From Actinopolyspora biskrensis (GTDB lineage Bacteria > Actinomycetota > Actinomycetes > Mycobacteriales > Pseudonocardiaceae), in the NCBI RefSeq assembly GCF_013408175.1, contig NZ_JACBYW010000006.1:248001-312000 (forward strand): a DNA stretch of 64,000 nt, written 5' to 3'. Position 1 is the stretch's first letter. Each line of letters begins with the position of its first letter. Positions 25,848 through 33,589 of this stretch are shown in pieces. A program made the translations under genes and the position numbers. Under the pieces are notes generated by a model. It was not told where the DNA came from. It saw only the letters and a list, made by a program, of their open reading frames with translations, and made no database searches.

Positions 25848-25865
25848 TAGTAAACATGTATACTA
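25848..25865. promoter_or_regulatory. Probable MarR operator
   Basis: TAGTAAACATGTATACTA is an 18-bp palindrome with a single mismatched pair, two bases from the MarR start and 83 bp before the exporter start. It sits in a short AT-rich patch, as expected for an operator overlapping both promoters. Confidence 0.65.
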
Positions 25866-25947
25866 TTTGTATCTCATCTTCGGTCCGGCCGCTCTTGTCC
25901 CGGACTCGTCCACGCCGTCAACCGCACCGGAAGGAGCAGCTCGTACT

Positions 25948-27198
25948 GTGCACCCTGCCGAGACCCGCGGCCCACACGTGGAGCCGCCCCGCACCCAACC
26001 ACCCCGGCACACCGGTGTCCTGATCACGGTGCTGGCGGCGCTGAGCGCCGTCTCGCCACTGGCCACGGACATGTACGTTCCCGGATTCCCGCAGCTGTCC
26101 GCGGAGCTGAACATCAGCAGCGCGGGCACCCAGCTGTCGCTGACGATGTTCCTGCTCGGACTCGTCGTGGGCCAGCTGTTCGCGGGCCCGCTGAGCGACG
26201 GCCTGGGCCGACGGCGCCCGCTGCTGGTCGGCAGCGCCCTGTTCGCGGCCTGCTCGGCCGTGTGCGCGCTGGCCCAGAACGCGCTCACCCTGGACGTCGC
26301 ACGACTGCTGGAGGGCTTCACCGGCGCGGTGGGCATGGTGATCGCACGCGCCGTCATCAGCGACTGGTACAGCGGCCCGGCCGCGGCCCGCCACTTCTCC
26401 GTGCTCTCCGTCCTCCTCGGGATCGCCCCGGTCGCCGCCCCCGTGCTCGGCGGCGTGCTGGTCGACCGGTCCTCCTGGCGCGTCGTGTTCTGGTGCCTGA
26501 CGGGAATCGGGATCGCCCTGCTGCTGGCCGTGTGGAGCGCCGTCCCCGAGTCGCTGCCACCGCAACGGCGACGCCGCGGAGGGTTGGCCGCCTCGTTCGC
26601 GTCCATGCGCGGCCTGCTGACCGACCGGACGTTCATGGGCTACGTGGCCACGCTCTCGTGCGCGTTCGCCGCCATGTTCACCTACATCTCCGGCTCGAGC
26701 TTCGTCTTCCAGGACCTGTACGGCGTCTCCCCGACGCGGTACAGCCTGATCTTCGGCGTCAACGCCCTGGCGATGCTGGTCTCCAGCGGTTCCTTCGGCG
26801 CGCTCACCCGCCGCGTGCGGATGAACACCGTGCTCACCGCCGGGGTGGCGCTGGGACTCGTGGCCACTCTCGCCCAGCTGATCACCGACCTGCTCATCGG
26901 TGGCGGCCTGATCACCACGTGGATCTTCCTGTTCGTGACCATGCTGGGCATGGGGGCGGTGCTTCCCGGGGTCATGGCCATCGGCCAGTCCCTGGTGCCG
27001 CACGCCCCCGGAAGCGCCTCGGCACTCATCGGGGCGGGCCAGTTCCTGCTCGCCGCCGTGTTCTCCCCGTTGGTGGGAGCCACGGGAGGCAGCGCGCTGC
27101 CCATGGCGACCCTGATGCTCGCCGGTTTCTGCTGCGCCGCGCTCGCCCTGCTCCTGCTGGCGCGGCCGTGGCGGGGAGCCGGGGAGCACCTCGGCTGA
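25948..27198 (+). CDS. Bcr/CflA-type multidrug MFS exporter
   Basis: A 416-residue, twelve-helix transporter. The GTG at 25948 is preferred because AAGGAG lies 11 bases upstream; a TTG at 25867 would add 27 residues that do not look family-like. Family marks are ALSAVSPLATDMYVPGFPQL in helix 1, the GPLSDGLGRRRPLLVG motif between helices 2 and 3, and LEGFTGAVGMVIARAVISD. The DMY/PGFP sequence is typical of Bcr/CflA proton-drug antiporters (bicyclomycin, chloramphenicol type). Divergent MarR control suggests inducible drug efflux; the substrate is unknown. Confidence 0.9.
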   Translation: MHPAETRGPHVEPPRTQPPRHTGVLITVLAALSAVSPLATDMYVPGFPQLSAELNISSAGTQLSLTMFLLGLVVGQLFAGPLSDGLGRRRPLLVGSALFAACSAVCALAQNALTLDVARLLEGFTGAVGMVIARAVISDWYSGPAAARHFSVLSVLLGIAPVAAPVLGGVLVDRSSWRVVFWCLTGIGIALLLAVWSAVPESLPPQRRRRGGLAASFASMRGLLTDRTFMGYVATLSCAFAAMFTYISGSSFVFQDLYGVSPTRYSLIFGVNALAMLVSSGSFGALTRRVRMNTVLTAGVALGLVATLAQLITDLLIGGGLITTWIFLFVTMLGMGAVLPGVMAIGQSLVPHAPGSASALIGAGQFLLAAVFSPLVGATGGSALPMATLMLAGFCCAALALLLLARPWRGAGEHLG

Positions 27199-27287
27199 CA
27201 GCCGGTCGTGTGACCGCGGTGGGCGTTTCGCGCGTTTCGGAAGCGGAGCGGGACCGGGTCGCCGCCGCCCGGCACTGCCATCGGCGT

Positions 27288-27767
27288 TCACGGTGAGCTG
27301 GCGCCGGTCAGGGAGATGCCGGTGGCGGCGGCGATCGCCGCAACGATGCTCCAGGCGACCGTGCCCGCCCCGATCCAGGCGAACGTGGCCCGCGGTGTGA
27401 TGCCGATGCCACCGGCTACGAGCGCGGAGAGCTGAGTGCCCAGCCCGATCGGTCCGAGCACGGCCAGTGCGGGCAGGCCCCAGCGTCGCACCAGCCGCTC
27501 GACCCGCTGCCTGCGCCGGCCGGCATCCGGTCGGCCGCCGGCCTCCGCGCGCGTCCCGCGGCGCGCCACCCACCACGCGCGAACGCGTTCACCGAACCAC
27601 GCCGCGACCGCGACCGTCGCCAGGTTGCCCACCAGTCCGGCGACCACGACAGGTACCGGGTGCACTCCGGCGAGGATGCCCCCGGGGATCACGACGACGG
27701 CCTCCAGCCACGGCGCTGCCCCGCCTACGAGAACGCCGAGCAGGATCGCGATGTTCGTGCCGGTCAT
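27288..27767 (-). CDS. Small multidrug-export-type membrane protein (COG2426-like)
   Basis: A 159-residue protein with ATG at 27767, preceded by GGTGGAG, overlapping the TetR stop as ATGA. There are about four membrane segments: IAILLGVLVGGAAPWLEAVV, PVVVAGLVGNLATVAVAAW, then ALAVLGPIGLGTQLSALVAG and TVAWSIVAAIAAATG, with a basic cytoplasmic loop in between. The EAVVVIPGGILAG and GPIGLGTQLSALVAG motifs fit the 'small multi-drug export protein' group, whose transport role is only annotated by analogy. It is cotranscribed with its TetR regulator. Confidence 0.72.
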   Translation of the reverse strand: MTGTNIAILLGVLVGGAAPWLEAVVVIPGGILAGVHPVPVVVAGLVGNLATVAVAAWFGERVRAWWVARRGTRAEAGGRPDAGRRRQRVERLVRRWGLPALAVLGPIGLGTQLSALVAGGIGITPRATFAWIGAGTVAWSIVAAIAAATGISLTGASSP

Positions 27768-28318
27768 CGCTCCACCTTCGTCTCCGGCGGAGGATCGGCT
27801 TCCTCCGCCGCCAACGTCGTCATTCGCGTGAGCACGGCCGCTCGTTCGGACGGCTCGAGCACGTCCAGGCCGACGAGCTCGGCCAGCCACAAGCCGTCAC
27901 ACGCCAGCCGCAGGAGAGTGCCCAGCGTCGGGTCCGCGTTCGATTCCCTGCTCACTCGTTGAAACTCCGCGAAGGCCCGGCGGAACGGAGCAACTGCCTC
28001 CGGGTACTCGAACGCGGCGGCCATCAGCGCGGTGTCGAGGTGCGTGTCGGGTGCCGCGTCGAGGGAGGCGATGTAACCGGCGACCGGGCCGTGATCCCGG
28101 TTCTGCTCGCGATGGCGCTCCATCGCCGAGCGGATCTCGGCGACCCGGGCCTCGGCCATCGCCTCGACGAGCGCGTGCTTGCTCGGGAAGTGGTACAGCA
28201 GACCACCCTTGCTGACACCTGCGGCGCGCGCGACCGACTCCAGGGTCAGCGCCCGTACACCACCCCGGTGAATGACTTCTCCGGCCACTCGCAGCAACCG
28301 GTCCCGAGTCTCGCCCAT
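27764..28318 (-). CDS. TetR-family transcriptional regulator
   Basis: A 184-residue repressor. The DNA-binding domain spans about residues 4-50: LLRVAGEVIHRGGVRALTLE, then SVARAAGVSKGGLLYHFPSKHALV, the classic TetR helix-turn-helix. The C-terminal ligand domain is all helical with GTLLRLACDGLWLAELVGL, close to the TetR_C group that includes BetI-like and drug-sensing members. It is the first gene of a two-gene operon with the small exporter. A 22-bp near-perfect palindrome sits just upstream and is the probable autoregulatory operator. Confidence 0.9.
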   Translation of the reverse strand: MGETRDRLLRVAGEVIHRGGVRALTLESVARAAGVSKGGLLYHFPSKHALVEAMAEARVAEIRSAMERHREQNRDHGPVAGYIASLDAAPDTHLDTALMAAAFEYPEAVAPFRRAFAEFQRVSRESNADPTLGTLLRLACDGLWLAELVGLDVLEPSERAAVLTRMTTLAAEEADPPPETKVER

Positions 28319-28325
28319 GCCTCTA

Positions 28326-28347
28326 CTGTACCGTCCGGACGGTGCAG
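28326..28347. promoter_or_regulatory. Probable TetR operator
   Basis: ACCGTCCGGACGGT (28330-28343) is a perfect 14-bp palindrome, extended by CTGT and GCAG to 22 bp with one mismatch. It lies 8 bases upstream of the TetR start. This is the usual place for a TetR autorepression site. Confidence 0.7.
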
Positions 28348-29203
28348 TGGAATGGGCTCGCGGGGTCGTTCCAGCAGCCCCTCCGGCCCGAGGCGCTCCC
28401 CGGAACGTCCGAGCAGGTCACCCTGGCGATACCACTGCGGTGCCCACCACCCCGCACGCCACGACGTCCGCGCGGGAGCGAATCCAGCGGAACGACCGGT
28501 GCTCCACCCCCTCAGCCGACGCAGAGGACGCGCTCCCGCTGCCCGGCAGGGCTACCAGTGGTTCGATCGCCAGGAAGCCTCGTGCGTTGAACCGGGGGAA
28601 TCGCCGACCGATCTCCGGTTCACGACAGAAGAGCGTCCTCCCGGCGCGGCACTCTTCGTCGACGGATGCCCCGGGGCCGTTTCACTCCCGGGGACTTCAC
28701 TCCCGGGGACCGGACCTGGCAGCACCGCGAGGATCGATCACCCACCGGCCGGGAGGGCGTCGACACGCCCCGCAACACGGACGGGAAGCTCATGGCGCTC
28801 ATCGCCGTTCTCGCACCGCTGTCGGTCGTCTTCGGCCTCGAGGAGCTGTGGCCTGCCTTCGTCGCCGCCTCGGCGTGATCGGGGCCATCGCGTGGATGGG
28901 GGCGCTGTGGGCCCGGTCCCGGTCACGATGACCGACGTGGCCGCCCGTCGCTCGTGGCCCCGGCGGCCCGGCCCTGCAACGTAACCACACTTCCCCGACG
29001 GGCTCCCCGCGGCTCGGCCACGGAGAGCCCGCGCGTCGACCGGGGACGTTGTCGGCGGATCCGGCGAACTTCTTTCCCCGTCGCCGAGCCCCGGCACCTC
29101 CTCGGCATATCGACGCACGAGGACCATCGGTCGACTCCTCCCCCTCTCACACACCGCCACACCACAGGAATTGGTTCCGACCGAATAATCCACCTCGAAC
29201 TGT
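28348..29203. other. Long gap without a convincing gene
   Basis: I see no full gene here. A short hydrophobic peptide (LMALIAVLAPLSVVFGLEEL, around 28786-28878) continues in another frame as GVIGAIAWMGALWARSRSR, which could be a frameshifted remnant of a tiny membrane protein, but this is weak. Two near-identical TTCACTCCCGGGGAC units occur at about 28680-28710. The stretch separates the TetR operon from the nucleoside-type cluster. Confidence 0.4.
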
Positions 29204-29285
29204 GTCCCACGTCACAAAATTTTTCGTCTTTTCGTGGGACCGATTAGATTTCTTGTTGACCCTCGTTCTTCCGGCTTGGTAAACC
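29204..29285 (+). promoter_or_regulatory. AT-rich leader with inverted repeat and candidate promoter of the nucleoside-type cluster
   Basis: GTCCCACG (29204-29211) and CGTGGGAC (29233-29240) are perfect arms around a 21-bp T-rich spacer. Fifteen bp later TTGACC (29256-29261) and TAAACC (29280-29285), 18 bp apart, resemble a housekeeping-sigma promoter. The first cluster gene starts 145 bp downstream. Operator and promoter roles are inferred. Confidence 0.4.
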
Positions 29286-29429
29286 TATGGTGACCAGAAG
29301 GGACATCCGAAGTCCCCCTACAGCCTGTGAACGCGAGCAAAAGCGAGGGTACGACCGATCCCGCAGTAATATTTACGCACTCCGACGAAACTGCGGAAAC
29401 CCACTTCGTCCGTCTCCTGAAGGTGTCAA

Positions 29430-30158
29430 GTGACGAATATTGGAAACACCGATCCCCTGCAGATCGAACAGCACCGATCACCCTCTATTTCCGGACGCAG
29501 CAAGAAACTGTGGCACGTCGACGAGGAAACCTGTTTCGTACGCCTGGTCGAAAGCCTCACCAGTTATACCCATGAACGGCACGAGCTCGTTTCGGGAACG
29601 GGTCCGCTCCGTCTCGACTTCTATGAGATGGCGGCGAGCAGGCTCCGCGAGGAGGGCATTCCGTGCGCGTTTCTGCGTCGAGTCGATCAGACCGGTTACC
29701 TCGCTAAGTACTACAAAGTCTCTCCCCCGGTCGAAGTCATAGTAAAAAACCGTGCTGTTGGTTCCACACTGCGCAAGTACCCAGGCCTGTTCGCCGAGGA
29801 AGAAGTCCTTCCGCGCCCGGTCGTCAAGTTCGACTACCGGTGCGACCCCGAGGACCAACCCATAGGAGAGGACTACTTGCGCGCTCTCGGGATTCCGGTG
29901 GAAAAAATGTACAAAACCGCCTTGACGGTCAACGAACTGCTTTGCGAATGGCTCGATCCCATACAGTTATGGGACTTCTGCTTGATCTTCGGGATCGACA
30001 GCGAGGGAGATCCGAGCATAATCTCCGAAGTTTCACCGGACTGCATGCGCCTCCGCGCGGAGGACGGCAGCATGCTCGACAAGGACATTTTTCGGAACGG
30101 CGGGGAGCACACCGAGATAACGACGGCGTGGAAGGAACTCATTGAGCACGTCAGCTAA
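29430..30158 (+). CDS. SAICAR-synthetase-like (PurC-family) enzyme
   Basis: A 242-residue protein with GTG at 29430 after GAAGGTG. The ATP-grasp-like PurC fold is recognisable from SGRSKKLWHVDEE (21-33), corresponding to the PurC glycine loop; DFYEMAASRLREEGIPCAFL; and VEVIVKNRAVGSTLRKYPG (101-119), which matches the PurC signature EVVVRNxAAGS. PurC ligates aspartate to CAIR in purine synthesis. This copy is too divergent and wrongly placed for the housekeeping enzyme: it heads a run of nucleoside-related genes. PurC paralogues with an SDR partner act in pentostatin/coformycin synthesis (PenC/PenB), so a specialised carboxamide- or ring-forming step is likely. Confidence 0.78.
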   Translation: MTNIGNTDPLQIEQHRSPSISGRSKKLWHVDEETCFVRLVESLTSYTHERHELVSGTGPLRLDFYEMAASRLREEGIPCAFLRRVDQTGYLAKYYKVSPPVEVIVKNRAVGSTLRKYPGLFAEEEVLPRPVVKFDYRCDPEDQPIGEDYLRALGIPVEKMYKTALTVNELLCEWLDPIQLWDFCLIFGIDSEGDPSIISEVSPDCMRLRAEDGSMLDKDIFRNGGEHTEITTAWKELIEHVS

Positions 30159-30849
30159 ACGGCGGGTGGCTGTCGTAACAGGGACGAACCGCGCCACTGG
30201 GAACGCTATCGCGCACAGTCTGCACGAACAGGACTGGAGCATCGTCTCGGTAAACCGAACTTTGTCCAGCGAAGACTGGATGCAACAGCACAAATGCGAA
30301 TTCACCGACGCCGATGAGGTCGTTTCCACGGCGCGCAGAATTTCCACGGAGAACGATGAGATCCACACATTCATCGCAACCGCGGTCTCGCGCAACTTGG
30401 CGCCTATCGCTGATATCACGGCCGATCAGTACCACGAATCAGTGATGGTCAACCTTACTTCCGTCGTTCTCACCATTCGCGAGCTCCTTCCATCCATCCG
30501 GCGTGCCCGCGGACACATCGTCGTCATCGGGAGCCATGCCGGGTCGCGGTGCTTCGAGGGCGGCACGGCGTACAGCACCACCAAGGCGGCCCTGAAAGCT
30601 CTCGTCGAGACCCTGCTTCTGGAGGAAAGGCAAAACGGTGTCACGACGACCCTCGTCTCCCCCGGAGCGATCGCGAACTTCGATCACGACCACTCCCCGT
30701 ACAAGATGACTACCGAGTCCGTGGCGCACTGCGTGCGCACATTGATCACCAGCACTCCCGAGGATGTCGCCGTCGGGGAGGTCGAGGTTCGTCCGGCGAA
30801 CATTCCTCCTCCGGAAGTATCCGGACTTGATCGATTGAATTTTGTCTGA
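30142..30849 (+). CDS. Short-chain dehydrogenase/reductase of the nucleoside-type cluster
   Basis: A 235-residue SDR. The TTG at 30142 overlaps the PurC-like stop and follows AAGGAA, so translation is coupled. The nucleotide-binding motif is TGTNRATG (13-20). Catalytic residues are Asn104, Ser131 (VVIGSHAG), Tyr144 and Lys148 (AYSTTKAALKAL). This places it among classical NAD(P)-dependent SDRs. By analogy with PenB, which reduces the keto group of the diazepine ring in pentostatin synthesis, it may carry out a late ketoreduction; that role is inferred only from pairing with a PurC paralogue. Confidence 0.85.
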   Translation: MSTSAKRRVAVVTGTNRATGNAIAHSLHEQDWSIVSVNRTLSSEDWMQQHKCEFTDADEVVSTARRISTENDEIHTFIATAVSRNLAPIADITADQYHESVMVNLTSVVLTIRELLPSIRRARGHIVVIGSHAGSRCFEGGTAYSTTKAALKALVETLLLEERQNGVTTTLVSPGAIANFDHDHSPYKMTTESVAHCVRTLITSTPEDVAVGEVEVRPANIPPPEVSGLDRLNFV

Positions 30850-30890
30850 CAGGACCACCGCAAAACCCCACAGCCCGATCAACAGGAGTA

Positions 30891-31301
30891 GTGTTCGGAT
30901 GGTCGGACGCGGTGCTCGGAGCAACGGGGCATCGCTCCTTTACGGCTGATGACGTGGAACACGTCCGCGACGGGGCGGTACTCGCCGGTGGCAGCCCGAA
31001 CAAAGTTGAGTTCGATGTCGAGGGGATACGGTCCAATTGTGCAAGCAAGCGCGAAGACGACATTGTTTCAGAACTCATGCTGGACGGTAACACCGTTTAC
31101 GTCCTGAACGACGGGGAGCCGATAAACTTCTTGGAACAAAGCGCTCTCGGCAACGCGCTCGAGCTGATCCGTTCCGAGCTGTGCATGTGCATGTGGGCTC
31201 TCGCGACACAACGACACCGAAATGGAATCCACCGCTTGGCCCCGGAGCTGCAGCAGTGGTTGGCCGATACGTGGCGATGCGCTCATCGGAACACCCCGTG
31301 A
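30891..31301 (+). CDS. Partial adenosylhomocysteinase-like NAD-domain protein
   Basis: A 136-residue protein starting with GTG at 30891, only two bases after GGAG. ATGHRSFTADDVEHVRDGAV (11-30), KVEFDVEGI and VYVLNDGEPINFLEQ follow the second half of the adenosylhomocysteinase cofactor domain and the stretch after it. The substrate domain and the GxGxxG half are missing, so it is either a truncated relic or a small stand-alone partner. Its stop overlaps the HD-protein GTG (GTGA), and the frame is intact, which argues that it is expressed. Adenosylhomocysteinase uses bound NAD to oxidise the ribose 3' position, which would suit nucleoside chemistry, but this half cannot do that alone. Confidence 0.6.
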   Translation: MFGWSDAVLGATGHRSFTADDVEHVRDGAVLAGGSPNKVEFDVEGIRSNCASKREDDIVSELMLDGNTVYVLNDGEPINFLEQSALGNALELIRSELCMCMWALATQRHRNGIHRLAPELQQWLADTWRCAHRNTP

Positions 31302-31963
31302 ACAACCGACGATACCTGGTAGAGCGCGTGCGTGAGGCTGTGGAGGAGGACTTCGGTCACCTCGACCGAGTCGCTCGGCTGAGCCGGACACTCGACGCGG
31401 AGGGGGGCGCCGATCCCGAAGTCACGGCTGTCGCCGCTTATGTCCACGACCACCACCGTCTTCCGGAACACGAGCGGGGTCGCGGAGCGAGTTCCGCCGA
31501 GTCCCTTCCGGAGGTGCGACGCACCCTGATGAGAGCGGGCGCTGGTCCCCATCTCCGACGTGGTGCCGAAGCGGCGGTTGCCATTACTGACACGTTTACG
31601 TTCGCCGGTGCGTCAGCCGATTCCGTTGACGCAGTGGCAGCGTGCTCGCGCGATGCCGACATGCTCGACGAGATCGGAGCGATCGGAATTGCCCGCGCTT
31701 TTATGTACGGCGGTAGCACGGGTGAGCCGATGCGGGTTGCGACGGAACAGCTTCAAACGGTTTACCCCGGGGGCCGGACCAGTTCCGTCGTCCTACGCTT
31801 CCATGAGAAGCCGCTTCGTCTGCGCGAGGAGACGAGCACGTCCTCGGGCAAGCGCGAAGCCGAGCGTCGGCATCAACCGGTGCTACGGTTCCCTCAATTT
31901 CTGCACGAGGAGCACGGAGATCTGGACACCGCCCCGGCACACCGATTTGAAGACGCATTATGA
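31298..31963 (+). CDS. HD-domain phosphohydrolase
   Basis: About 221 residues from GTG at 31298, which overlaps the previous stop; an ATG at 31277 is an alternative. The HD signature is seen as GHLDRVARLSRTL (first metal His), YVHDHHRL (His-Asp pair), and DADMLDEIGAIGIARAFMYGG, the YedJ-type distal Asp motif. HD proteins hydrolyse phosphate esters, often of nucleotides. In fungal cordycepin synthesis an HD protein (Cns2) dephosphorylates the nucleotide intermediate, so a similar nucleotide-phosphatase step is reasonable here. The stop overlaps the next start as ATGA. Confidence 0.78.
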   Translation: MNNRRYLVERVREAVEEDFGHLDRVARLSRTLDAEGGADPEVTAVAAYVHDHHRLPEHERGRGASSAESLPEVRRTLMRAGAGPHLRRGAEAAVAITDTFTFAGASADSVDAVAACSRDADMLDEIGAIGIARAFMYGGSTGEPMRVATEQLQTVYPGGRTSSVVLRFHEKPLRLREETSTSSGKREAERRHQPVLRFPQFLHEEHGDLDTAPAHRFEDAL

Positions 31964-32340
31964 GATATACGGTACAAGTTGCTCGTTCCTCGGCCACCGT
32001 CGATGTCGACCCATCTGAGCTCTCCCTTTGCGTTCAGGGATCTCCCGTGGCCGGACACGGTATCGAACGATCCTGCGTGTCGGCCGTGTTCGAGCTGGGC
32101 GAGTCTGGGGGGCTACTCGGTGTCGAGTTGTTCGACCTTCCGGAACACTCGGTGCAAACACTGCGCCCGATGTCCTCGAGGAAAACCCTGAAAAATGCGG
32201 ACAGATTCATTTCTCTCGATTACGAGGCCGGACGCCTGCTGGTCCTCCTCGGCAGGGGGTTTTACCGGACTCCGATAACGCGGACCGTAGAGTTGCTGGT
32301 GGACGCCGATCGCCAAATGTGCCGGATCGCGTCACGGTGA
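31960..32340 (+). CDS. Unknown protein of the nucleoside-type cluster
   Basis: A 126-residue protein with ATG at 31960 overlapping the HD-protein stop. I do not recognise it. It has no signal peptide or membrane helix. The pattern is mostly beta strands (MRYTVQVARSSATVDVD, SAVFELGE, LLGVELFDLP, RLLVLLGRGFY), suggesting a small barrel or sandwich. Tight coupling on the left and the exporter 40 bp to the right make it an integral part of the operon. It could be a small-molecule binding or structural partner protein. Confidence 0.65.
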   Translation: MRYTVQVARSSATVDVDPSELSLCVQGSPVAGHGIERSCVSAVFELGESGGLLGVELFDLPEHSVQTLRPMSSRKTLKNADRFISLDYEAGRLLVLLGRGFYRTPITRTVELLVDADRQMCRIASR

Positions 32341-32380
32341 GCTCACGACTGGGCAGGAAACGAACCAAAGGGAAGAAGGC

Positions 32381-33589
32381 GTGAAACTTTACGGTGAGTT
32401 GTTCCGGCAGCAGTACGTCAAAAAACTGCTGCCAAGTAACGTCGTCGGGCGGCTCCCGGAGGGCATGGGGCCGCTCGTCGTCGCTCTGTTCCTGCGCGAG
32501 CAAGGATTCGAGTACAGCCTGGTCGGTGTGCTCGCTGCGTTGTACGGAATCTCCGCCGCCGTGGGCACACCGGTCCTGGGCCGATGCGTCGACCTCTACG
32601 GCCAAGTGCGCGTGCTCGCTGTGTGCATGCTGGCCTCCACGGCCGGGTTCCTGGCCCTCTCGATCACCCCGTCGGACCAGGTTCTGCTCGCCGGTATGAG
32701 CATCGTGGCGGCCGGGCTGTTCACCCCACCGCTCGAACCTTGCCTCAGGAGCCTGTGGCCGCGGGTGCTGACGGGAGAACGCACGATCAAGACCGCCTAC
32801 GCCCTCGACGCCACTCTGCAGGAGCTCGTTTTCGTTTCGGGGCCGCTGCTGGTGGTCATCGCGGTGGAGGCGATGGGGCCGGCCGGTGCCCTGGTCACCA
32901 CGGGGCTGCTCGGTTTGCTGGGGACCATCACGTTCATCACCACCCCACCCGTGCGGCGGTGGCAGGCCGAACATCGCCAGGCGGACTGGGCCGGACCGTT
33001 GCGTTCGGCGACGCTGCGTCAGATCCTGATGAGCCTGGTATTCGCGGGAGCGACGATCGGGCTGCTGAACATCTCGGTCATCGCCTACAGCGAAGCCAAC
33101 CATGCGAATGAACTCTCGGGGATCATCCTCGCGACGAACGCCTTCGGGGCGCTGATCGGCGGGCTCGTCTACGGTAGCCGCAGTTGGCCTGGCAGTTCAT
33201 ACCGGCACTTCCAGTTCCTGATGTTCACGCTCGCCGTCGGATACGTACCGCTCGCGTTCGCCCCGCCGCCGGTAGTGCTGATCCCGTGCGCGGCTCTCAG
33301 CGGGATTTCGCTGGCACCGGCTCTGGCGAGCGCGTTCGCCGTGGTCGGCAGCAGCGTACCTTCAGGAACGAGTACCGAGGCGTTCGCATGGCTGGTCACC
33401 ATTTTCATGGCGGGCAACGCAGCCGGGTCGACCCTCGCCGGAACGTTGCTGCAGCACATCGGGCTGCACGCCGCCTTCTGGGCACCACCGACGAGCGCGC
33501 TGTGCGGATTCCTCGTGTTCACGGGGCTGTCGGCCGCACGACGTGCGAAGCACCGGCGACGGAGCGGTGAGTACGAAGTTGCGCGCTGA
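32381..33589 (+). CDS. MFS transporter of the nucleoside-type cluster
   Basis: A 402-residue membrane protein with GTG at 32381 after GGGAAGAAGG. About twelve hydrophobic segments are present; GVLAALYGISAAVGTPVLGR then CVDLYGQVRVL forms the loop between helices 2 and 3. FTPPLEPCLRSLWPRVL and the helix-rich C-terminal half resemble drug-efflux MFS proteins from actinomycete gene clusters. It would export the product or give self-resistance. The C-terminus overlaps the HAD gene start by 23 bp. Confidence 0.85.
   Translation: MKLYGELFRQQYVKKLLPSNVVGRLPEGMGPLVVALFLREQGFEYSLVGVLAALYGISAAVGTPVLGRCVDLYGQVRVLAVCMLASTAGFLALSITPSDQVLLAGMSIVAAGLFTPPLEPCLRSLWPRVLTGERTIKTAYALDATLQELVFVSGPLLVVIAVEAMGPAGALVTTGLLGLLGTITFITTPPVRRWQAEHRQADWAGPLRSATLRQILMSLVFAGATIGLLNISVIAYSEANHANELSGIILATNAFGALIGGLVYGSRSWPGSSYRHFQFLMFTLAVGYVPLAFAPPPVVLIPCAALSGISLAPALASAFAVVGSSVPSGTSTEAFAWLVTIFMAGNAAGSTLAGTLLQHIGLHAAFWAPPTSALCGFLVFTGLSAARRAKHRRRSGEYEVAR

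Noticed and set aside
28666-28931. Small membrane protein gene broken by a frameshift
   Set aside because: The hydrophobic stretch is very short, no family was recognised and no start with a ribosome-binding site precedes it; it is noted only in the gap entry.
29430-30158. Housekeeping purC for purine synthesis
   Set aside because: The protein keeps PurC motifs but is diverged, and its neighbours are nucleoside-modifying and export genes rather than purine genes such as purS, purQ, purL or purD.
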